Of a DNA stretch of 64,000 bases, positions 56,803 to 64,000 are shown piece by piece. Each line of letters opens with the position of its first letter. Positions within the stretch are counted from its first letter, which is position 1. The notes under the pieces were generated by a model. The model ran no database searches, had not been told where the DNA came from, and was given only the letters and a program-made list of their open reading frames with translations. A program made the translations under genes and the position numbers. The DNA lies in the NCBI GenBank assembly GCA_017893485.1, contig CM030358.1, positions 145,528,393 through 145,592,392 of the forward strand. Reading direction: 5' to 3'. The DNA is from Hemerocallis citrina. Lineage: Eukaryota > Streptophyta > Magnoliopsida > Asparagales > Asphodelaceae.

Positions 56803-59064
56803 TTATTTCCCCACCTCAACATCGGTAGGGTTCACAGGGGGGTCGGCAGTCGGGTCATCAGCGGGCCCCTCTTCATGGGGGGTCTTCGGTGTCCCCTCGA
56901 TCTCCAGGTCGTACTCGAGGTTGGACAGGTCGAGGGTCGGATAGAAGTGCCTCACATGACTGAGGGCCTTCGCGTAACATTCATCCTGGGCCTTGATCAC
57001 CATCATCTGACCCGCATTCGTCAACTCCTCCCTCTCCTTGGCGAAGGCCTTCGTCAACTCCTCCTTATCCTTGGCGAACTTCTTCTTCAAGGAGACCTCC
57101 CTCTTCCCCCACTCCGCCTCCTGGGCGTCGAGCTCGAGCTTCATCTTCTGCTCCCTCTTGTGCGAGCCCCGAGCTCGATCCGCATCTCCTTCATCTCCCA
57201 CTCGCTCTTATCCGCCCGAGCTTGCTCTTGTGCCAAGGCCGCTTCGTAGAGGTTCTTTACGTTAGCCCCCTGCACGCAAGCCTGCGACCAACAAGCCCAG
57301 ATAAGAAGACTTCCGCAGTAAAATTGACAAGGGGAATAAGGTCGACGAACTTACCAGTACGGTGGCCTGCGCCAAGCGCGTGAACGCCACCTCCACGGGC
57401 TCGCTCTCCATCTCCTTGCGGTCTCGAGGGGTTGCCAGCTTCTCCACCACCTCAACAGCCTGGGCCTCCTCGGTCAGACAATCCCCCATCCGAACCGACC
57501 AATCCGGTGCCCACCGTTGCCGCAACATCTCCATCACCGGGTCCTCTTCCTCGACCTCGACCAACGGGCCTTTCCCCTTCTCAAGAGCGGATGCCTTCGC
57601 TTGGCCCTGGCCCTTCGAAGTAGCCGCGTCCATGCCCGTCTCCGAGCGAGTCCGTTTGGCCCTCGGCTGAATAGGGGCCTCGGAGACCACCTGGGGCGAC
57701 CCCCCTGTCTTCATCACCTCCCCCTTCTTCTCGGCCTTCTCCTTCTTCATGGCGAGCCTCCGTGCCTTGATTGATTCCTCATCCATATCTGTAAAAAAAT
57801 CCATTAAGAACAATGAGCAAGAAAGTACAAGAAGATTGAGAGAAAAGAAACAACTACATACACAGAACGGCCGGGCTCAATCCAACGCTCGCCAGGTGGG
57901 CCTCCGTCACTTTCGTCCAATCGACACTATGTGACAGACGGAGGCGCTCAACAAACCCCCACTCCTCGGCCGTCAGGTCCCTCGGCCGAGGCGTTTTGCC
58001 TCTCGACTTAAAGTGGTTCCATCGAGTAGGGATGTCCCAGGGTTCCTCGCTCCGGATCACCAGATACTTCTTCTTCCAATCCTTGATTGAGTCTGGGTGA
58101 CCGTGGACGACCTTCCCTTTACTCCGAGGCGAGATGTAGTAAACACCCTCAGCCGACGAGCTGATCATCAACATCGCTCGGAACACATTCAGCCGTAGGG
58201 CACCTTCCGCTCCTCGCACAGCAATACAAAGCAGATAATCTGCTTCCAAGAGTTCGGCCCGTACTGCATCGGCGCCAAGGAGGCCCAATTCAGCACCTTC
58301 CGAACAAACGGGTGGACTGGCAGCCTCAGTCCCGAGATGAAGGCGTCCACTGGGAAGACACAGTACCAAGCAGACAGGGGGTCGGTTGGGCGCAGAGTAG
58401 GGCTCGGCAGCATCAATTCATAGCCAGGCCCTATGTGGTACGCCAGCTGCAAAACCTCCAAGTCTCCGCCCTCCAAGACGGTCGGAATCGCGTCCATCTT
58501 CACCCTCTTCCGACTCGGCGAAGACGGCTGGACGCCGAAAAGCTCCTTGTCGGAGAGGTCGTCGGGGTACTGACGGAAAGGCTTCGGCTGTACGGACGAG
58601 CCTGTCATCAAATTACGGTGAACAGGCGCCTGACTCGACCCTGTCTTCCTCGGAGCCCTCTTCCTCTTCTTGGTTCGCTCCGGCGAGGGGGTAGATAATT
58701 GCCCCAGACCGGTCGGCCTGGAACTCGAATCCCCGCCCTGAGCGGTGGATCTCCTTACTGTTTCGCCCTCACCGCCCTCCTCCTCGGAAGTCAACTCCAG
58801 AACCCAGACTTCTTCTGAACTGCCACCTGCCTCCTCAGAGTCACTACTCTCCACCACGAAGGGATTTCGGGAGCGTAATGGCCTCACATGGTGTACCACC
58901 TCCTCCTCACCTACTGGCTCCTCCCACGAAACCGAATCGGAAGGCTCCACAGCGTGTACTGACTCCTCCTCGAGCACTGGCTCCTCCCACGAAGTCGATT
59001 TTGAGGCAGGTTTCATCTTTCCCTCCGACGTGGATGCAGACGAGCCAGACTGAGCCCTATCCAT
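56803..59064 (-). CDS. Antisense accessory gene of E: putative gypsy-type transposon domain protein
   Basis: It reads opposite to gag. Exon 1 starts MDRAQSGSSASTS at 59064, has an acidic and serine-rich region with LRSRNPFVVESSDSEE, and basic patches that look like nuclear localisation signals (ERTKKRKRAPRK, SPSRKRVKMD). The PF04195-like domain follows: GPGYELMLPSPTLRPTDPLS, FPVDAFISGLRLPVHPFV, then HPDSIKDWKKKYLVI. A one-base shift near 58190 breaks it. A 73-bp intron (57789-57861) is followed by MDEESIKARRLAMKKEKAEK. A second intron (about 57288-57358, GTAAGT donor) precedes a coiled coil ending AQDECYAKALSHVRHFYPTL and a stop near 56803. A leader intron (acceptor CACAG before the ATG) is likely. 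Probably nuclear; otherwise unknown. Confidence 0.7.
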
Positions 59065-59260
59065 CTGTGCCTAACAAGAAGAAACTTACCAACTAACCTT
59101 TGGATTGTCTCGGACGGACGAGCCTGTGCCGCTAAAGAGTCAAGCCGAACGCTGAAGTGTTGTTTCGTTTTTTCTCTGAAAAGCAGCAGGGGAGAAGTGA
59201 GAAGAATGGGGGGGGAGTGGAGATATTTATAAAGAGAGAAGCGACGCCTCGTTTTTCGCG
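59065..59260 (-). promoter_or_regulatory. Promoter and leader of the antisense gene in E
   Basis: On the minus strand TATAAATAT (about 59222-59231) is followed by a CT-rich stretch (CACTCCCCCCCATTCTTCTC), then a leader with a candidate intron (AAG|GTTAGTTGG ... GGCACAG|ATG). The same arrangement stands before the copy in element B. Confidence 0.6.
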
Positions 59261-59429
59261 TTACTATTCCTCGAATAGCGCGTGCCTGCCACCAATAGAA
59301 TCGCGCCACGTCATCCTCGAAAAGAGCGCTGCTGACGTCACCTAGCGCCGCTTGGAGACCACGAAGGGGTCGGTCCGGATGAAATGTTCGGCGGAGAAAA
59401 TTTTTTTACTTAAGATTTAAGGCTACAGG

Positions 59430-59645
59430 GCTCGGTCGGCTCCCTCTCACCCGCTAACAACTTGGGGCTTACAGCCTCGGCAGCCGAAACCCCAAATTGT
59501 TCCCAGGTGGCAGAAAAGCCACCATCGCCTGCGCCCCAGGCTCCAGGGCTCGGTCGGCTCCCCTCTCACCCGCGAGCAACTCGGGGCTTACGGCCTCGTC
59601 AGCCGAAACCCCGAACAGTTCGAGGTTGGGAGGAAAGCCACCGTC
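59430..59645. repeat. Two tandem dyad-rich blocks in E
   Basis: Two copies of a block of about 110 bp (GGGCTCGGTCGGCTCCC, then CTCACCCGC, GGGGCTTAC.GCCTCG and AGCCGAAACCCC) lie between the antisense promoter and the 3' LTR. On the minus strand they resemble the blocks at 30110-30400 of element B. Confidence 0.65.
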
Positions 59646-59759
59646 GCCTAGAACCCTTACAGAAAGCAGATCGACCAGCATATCCGAGTCTCTTCAGCCT
59701 CAGGTCCAGATTACGATGGGTACCCCTCCCGTCCTGATCTCTCTCGGGCCAAACAACCG

Positions 59760-60309
59760 TGTCAGGATCGTCTGATTCTCCTAGAAGCACAGGAGCCCCA
59801 TGATCAGCCATGTCAGTTCCAAATACCGCCAAGGGCTTTGCCACGTCAGCCCTATACCACTCTTGGTACTGCCACGTCAGTCCTAAACCCCTTGGGCCTT
59901 CCGCCACGACAGGCCCATGGGCTTTCGGGTTCAGACCCGGCCCCCAAGCGGATCCGTACTCGGTTAGAATTCCCTATAAATACCAGATCCTCATCCACCT
60001 TTTCAGGTAATCAATCTTTTGCCACCTAAATTCTCCTAGTTATTGCTACTCTCTCACAGAGACTGACTAGATCGTCGGAGGGTCCGCCACCGAGATAAAC
60101 CCCGGTGTTTCAGGACCGTCTGCAGGTACACAAGACCTCGGATCCGAGCCCTCTGATCCGAGCCCAGACATCCACCTCATTCCGAGCCCGTCGCAGGTAC
60201 CGCCCGGTCAGCCGAGGGTCGTCTGACAAGCAGCTTTCTCCTTCAATACAAATCGAGTCCGAACTCACACCTGGTGCATCCACACGTCTCCCAGAAACAA
60301 ACCGCATCA
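59760..60309 (+). repeat. 3' LTR of element E
   Basis: The match to the 5' LTR begins at about 59768 (GATTCTCCTAGAAGCACAGG) and ends exactly at CGCATCA, 60309. I count about a dozen substitutions over 540 bp, almost all in the first two thirds. The outer start is uncertain; TGTCAGGATCG at 59760 is the nearest TG. No clear polypurine tract precedes it. Confidence 0.7.
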
Positions 60310-60314
60310 GTAAG

Positions 60315-60603
60315 CTTTGAAGTCCACAGTGACCAAACATCGATGCGTTACTTGGAGGGCTGTCGCATTAATCCAAGATAATTTATATGGGCGTGGATGG
60401 GGTTTAGCCTTAAGTCTGACCTTAGCTAAGACCGCAGAAGAGACAGCATTGACGCAGCTCCCACTGTCAACAATCACCTTACAGTTTTTGCCATCTATAG
60501 TCGTAAAGGCGTGGAATATAGTAATGCGCTTCCAATCTTCTTCTTTTGGCTGGGACAAAGCACATCTGACTACATTCAAGTGAGGTGATTCGATAGACCG
60601 AAT
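60315..60603 (-). pseudogene. Protease 5' part of element D
   Basis: The minus strand reads NVVRCALSQPKEEDWKRITI, then CKVIVDSGSCVNAVSSAVLA with the retropepsin Asp-Ser-Gly, and ends RCLVTVDFKAY at element E. It continues at 52585. Confidence 0.86.
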
Positions 60604-61756
60604 ACAGTGGAGATACTGGTCATCCTCTTCTTAACCGAAGTCATCCCCTCCAATAGGCTCATAGGAAAACTCATTAACGGAATCATCAGCGATGAAAGCA
60701 TTACCCTCTGCTATATTGATCCTACTAGAACTGGGACAGTTGCCAGCAACATGGCTGTATCCCTTACATTTATAGCGCTTAGTGAGAGGATAAACCTTAG
60801 AGTAGTCTTTTTTGGTGTTCTTACCCTTATTGTCATTTCTAGATGGATAAGAATTTGAATTAGGTTTGTTGAGGTAAGATTTATTAGGGTACTGAGAAGA
60901 TGAGGGTTTAGGCCTAGAGGGATCAGTGGAGGTCATTCTAGAGGAATGATCTCTCGAATTGCTGGATCTATAATGGGAACTAGCTTTAAGGAAATCCATA
61001 TCGAGGACAAGGACATAAGCTGCCGACCTGCCGTTAATGAGTCCACATTTCTAGGAATTAGCTCGTTCCTCATATAAGCTCGTAATCCAGCCCTGAACCT
61101 AGAGAGCGTTTGCTCTTCGCTCTCTTTACCTAAGGCATTGCATCGAATAAGGAAGTCATCAAACTTATCAACATATTCCTGTGTGGATTTGCTTCCTTGA
61201 TAAAGTTGGTTCCACGAATCTTGCAATCGGATATGGAACGATAACAGTACATATCTCTCAGTGAGCTTCTCTTTCATGGCTTCCCAAGTGGTTATAGGTG
61301 CCAGGCCTCGGCCTTTGCGGCATGTTCAAGATTGGTCCAGTGTTGTTGAGCTTCGCTGATGTCAAACCACACAAAATAGTGGTCCATGGCACGAATCCAA
61401 TCAAGATAAGCTATGGGTTCCATGTGGCCTTCAAAATGGGGAATGTCAACCGTAACGTTCTTCTTGTATTTTTCATCAGGGTCACGATCTTGATGTCGGT
61501 CGTCACGACCATTCCCTTAAGGGATCTGACGATTAGCATTAAGCTCAGGGGCAACAGTTTGATTTAATTCCACTTTCTCATGCCTCTGATTGATATTGGC
61601 AAGAGTTGGTTGAATGTCAGCTAGGGTAGCGAAAATAACAGAGTTGTCCATCTCAGTTCGGGGAGGGGCTCGCAAAAGTCTAGGGTTCCTAATTTGGTGG
61701 TTAGGGAGGGACAAGAAAGGCTCTTCAGTATCTGTGATGGTGCTGCGAAGACACAT
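60604..61756 (-). pseudogene. Gag of element D
   Basis: Minus strand, three frames. First is an N region starting near 61756. 61277-60933 carries KEKLTERYVLLSFHIRLQDS, WNQLYQGSKSTQEYVDKFDD and RFRAGLRAYMRNEL, the retrotransposon gag domain. 60999-60631 has a Ser/Asn/Lys-rich stretch and a zinc-knuckle remnant, KCKGYSHVAGNCP, whose first Cys appears replaced by Tyr. A TAA follows GGDDFG, then the frame enters protease. Confidence 0.85.
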
Positions 61757-61918
61757 TTACCAATTGTGGAAAACTAAGAGTCGTGTGTTTGCTAAAATTT
61801 GGAAAAACGTGCCCTAAATATACCTAAGTTTTTTTTTTTTTAATATCTGAAGTGATCTAAAAGAATGAAAGAAAATAAAATAAATGACTCTAGATAATCC
61901 TAAATAAATGCAAAAATT
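61757..61918 (-). other. Leader of element D
   Basis: Untranslated leader between gag and primer site, without recognisable features. It is interrupted by the Harbinger-like element and continues at 62918-62955. Confidence 0.5.
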
Positions 61919-62917
61919 TAAGGTACTGTTCTTTTTTTTCTCTTTTATAAGAGGTTACCTCTTATAAGAGATTTACAGTAAGAGCCTCTTGTAAGAGCCT
62001 CTTGTTGAGGTGTTCTTTTTATATAAAAATAACCTCTTATAAGAACCTCTTATAAGATGTTTCTGTTCTTTTTTCACCTCTTACAAGAGCCTATATTACC
62101 CCAAAGTCTATATTACCCCAAAGTATAAAAATAGTGAGATGAAGGACAAGAAAAGATAAGTTCAAATTACTAATATATAAACTAGTTTAATGGCAACTTA
62201 AATTCACAAATCAGTGTAAATCATCAATTATAATTCCGGGCTACTATAGACTTTTAATTAGTATGAAAATTAGTATGTATAAATATAAATAATAATAATT
62301 TGTTTCAAAGAAGTTGGATTAAAAAAATTTAAGGTCAATGGGCTAATATAAATTCTCCTTTAGCTGTAAATAAATAAAAATTAAAAAAAATTAAAAAAAA
62401 CTTTAAAAAAAAAACCTGACCGGCTGCAAAATTTGAACATGGTGGCATCATAACAGGACAAATCAACTAGTCACAACTCAAGAAATGTACTTACTGGATG
62501 TAAATATATATATCTTTAAATAAATCAGTGTTTCTACCGCATCCCTAACATAATTATTCGAGATTGTGAAGAATAAATTCCCACACTTTTTCTATGATAG
62601 CATATTACAGTCAACTACGTATATGATTACACTTTTTCTAGGATAGCATATTCCGGGCTAGTATAGACTAATATATAAACTAGTTTAATTAGTAACAATT
62701 ATAATATAGAATTTGGGGTAATATAGACTTTTTAAGTGATAGAAGTCTTATAAGAATTTGAAAGAGGCTACTAGAAGTCTTTTAGGCTTATAAGATATTT
62801 TGAAAAAAATATCTTATAAGAGGTAAAAAAAGAACACTAAAAAAACTCTTGTAAGAGGGGGAGCACCTCTTACAAGAGGTAAATCTCTTATAAGAGAAGA
62901 AAAAGAACACTACCTAA
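61919..62917. mobile_element. PIF/Harbinger-like inverted-repeat element, 993 bp, TAA target duplication
   Basis: TAA at 61919-61921 and 62915-62917 flank an element with mirrored ends (GGTACTGTTCTTTTT and GGTAGTGTTCTTTTT). A 3-bp TAA duplication and a GG...TGTT start fit PIF/Harbinger-derived (Tourist-like) elements. The inner sides of the arms are packed with short palindromes such as CTCTTATAAGAG and CTCTTGTAAGAG. The 500-bp centre is AT-rich without open frames. Two blocks with AATATATAAACTAGTTTAAT (near 62170 and 62670) show internal duplication. Confidence 0.75.
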
Positions 62918-62955
62918 GACTAAATAATGCAAAAACTAGGGTTTTAAGAACCTTC

Positions 62956-62967
62956 GCTCTGACACCA
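62956..62967 (-). promoter_or_regulatory. Primer-binding site of element D
   Basis: The minus strand reads TGGTGTCAGAGC, one mismatch to the initiator tRNA-Met complement, three bases inside the LTR at 62971. Confidence 0.75.
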
Positions 62968-62970
62968 AAA

Positions 62971-64000
62971 TGATGTAAAACTTAATCATAGGTAGAGAAT
63001 TTCAAGAATTTTAAAGGATTAATTTTACCAACATGTAATGCGGATCAAAATTCAAACAGTTAATCGATTCAATGGATTTTCAATAATTGAATTAAGTTTA
63101 ACAATCCCAATTAAAAAGTTCAATCCTATCAATCAACAATAATACTTAACCGTTCTTAGTGTGTAAAATATTCAGCAAAGATTTGTACACTAATCGGCAA
63201 GTAGAACACACACTCAATATTTGTGGATGACAGATAAACCAGATAATATAATAGAGATGATAAAGCAGTATATAACACATATTTGAAAAAAGGAAAGAGT
63301 TTACCGGGATTGCGAACAAGGGTAGGCAGCAGCGAAGAACATAGCCAAACAACAACAGCAGAAGGGCGGCAGCAACAGCAAGGTTGCTGTCGATGGCGAC
63401 AACTGGAAGCTGACGGGACTGGAGGTCGACGACAGAGGGGTGGTGACAGGCGGCGGGACTGGACAGCGTCACGCAGCGGTGGTCGCTAGAGGTTGATCAG
63501 CAACGAGGGGGTCGGGTCTCGGTTGCTTCAGTCTAAAAGGAAGAGGAGCAGTGGTGGGGTGGTAGCAGTGGCAGGAGGGTGCTGTCGAGGGTAGCTCGAC
63601 GACGGGGTTGGAAGGATAGGGTTTGGCTGTGGGGGATTAGGTTTTCGGGAGAACTGATTTGGGGATTTAGGATGATCGACTTTGATGGTAGAGGTGAGAG
63701 AGGGTAGGGTGGCGACGGGATTGCGATGGCGATGGCGATGGACAGTGGAGCTGGAGGCGTCGAAGTGGAACGGGAGGTGGGGTTAGCGTTGGGTTTTGGG
63801 GGGAAAAGAAAAAGGAGGAAGAAGAAGATAGGAGATTAGGGTTTGGTTAATATGGGGATTAGGGTTAGGGTTTGAGTACAGATTTGGGGATGTGGCGGTA
63901 GTTTTAGAGTTTATCACAAACCCTAAAATTGGATCTCAATTGTATCACACAAAAAGAAAGATGAAGAGCAGAACTCAACACAATTTTTTTATATATCAAG
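62971..64000 (-). repeat. 5' LTR of element D, cut by the window edge
   Basis: Homologous to 45297 onward with the same landmarks (TGATGTAAAACTTAATC, ACCAACATGTAATGCGG, GTTTATCACAAACCCTAAAA). By comparison with the other LTR about 190 bp more should lie beyond 64000. Open frames in 63146-63490 lie in the GC-rich leader part and are not conserved as coding. Confidence 0.82.

Larger units (their letters stand above)
52586..60309 (+). mobile_element. Tat-type element E without reverse transcriptase or integrase, 7.7 kb
   Basis: Flanked by GTATG (52581-52585) and GTAAG (60310-60314); its removal restores the protease frame of D. It has a 5' LTR (52586-53379), primer site, long gag and protease, then directly an antisense accessory gene and the 3' LTR. 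No RT, RNase H or integrase motif occurs between 55740 and 56000. It must therefore have been mobilised by a complete relative. LTRs agree at roughly 98 percent over their common part, so the insertion is recent. Confidence 0.88.
45297..64000 (-). mobile_element. Ty3/gypsy chromovirus D, with three nested inserts, runs off the window
   Basis: Minus-strand element: 5' LTR from 62971 past 64000, primer site 62956-62967, gag 61756-60604, protease 60603-60310 plus 52585-52440, RT 52430-51250, RNase H 48434-47895, integrase and chromodomain 47830-46519, 3' LTR 45297-46518. Inserts are a solo LTR, element E and a Harbinger-like element. Removing E or the solo LTR together with one copy of its target duplication restores the reading frame. 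Confidence 0.88.

Noticed and set aside
56710..57670. Plus-strand frames of up to 179 residues in element E
   Set aside because: They are shadows of the GC-rich antisense accessory gene; they show no domain and are not kept in element B.

Overview
The window is a gene-poor, repeat-saturated stretch of a plant nuclear genome, most likely a flowering plant and probably a eudicot. Almost every base belongs to a transposable element (TE), and the elements are inserted into one another. The only trace of an ordinary host gene is the last coding exon of a dynamin-related protein 1A-type gene (18986-19114, minus). I saw no tRNA, rRNA, CRISPR array or bacterial-type gene.

Left block (1-18942, mostly minus strand). 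A Tnt1-type Ty1/copia element (C) has its 5' LTR at 18478-18942 and its gag-pol at 14464-18422. Its 3' part was split off by a Ty3/gypsy element (T). Of T the window holds one very long LTR (1359-14458, about 5.5 kb once its insert is removed), a tRNA-Met primer site and a decayed reverse transcriptase. Inside that LTR sits a Mutator-like DNA transposon (MULE, 6672-14270) with exact 9-bp target duplications and about 195-bp terminal inverted repeats (TIRs). It has an apparently intact seven-exon transposase gene of about 1021 residues, and a second, convergent gene for a GRF-type zinc-finger protein with a C-terminal membrane segment.

Middle (18943-21500). The dynamin exon is followed by a small 9-bp-TSD TIR element, which is itself broken by a LINE remnant.

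Right block (21502-64000). A plus-strand Ty3/gypsy element A (LTRs 21502-about 23105 and 45248-45296) is the outer shell. Its 5' LTR carries a foldback MULE-type element and a Helitron-like piece. Its gag is split by element B (23763-41395, minus), a Tat-lineage gypsy element with a 3-kb solo LTR in its gag. Its 3' LTR is cut by chromovirus D (45297 to beyond the window, minus). D in turn carries a solo LTR in its RT/RNase H region (48435-51247), a pol-less Tat-type element E in its protease (52586-60309, plus), and a Harbinger-like inverted-repeat element in its leader (61922-62914).

The features most worth attention are three. (1) The two-gene MULE: its transposase gene holds a tandem array of near-identical small exons, and the accessory gene sits where mudrB sits in maize MuDR. 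(2) An accessory gene transcribed antisense to gag-pol in both Tat-type elements. Its product has a putative gypsy-type transposon domain, and the gene keeps its own TATA box and an intron at the same place in both copies. (3) Three different satellite-like arrays in B that share one short core. Element ends were placed from target duplications, primer sites and restored reading frames. Family names rest on protein motifs read by eye, without database searches.
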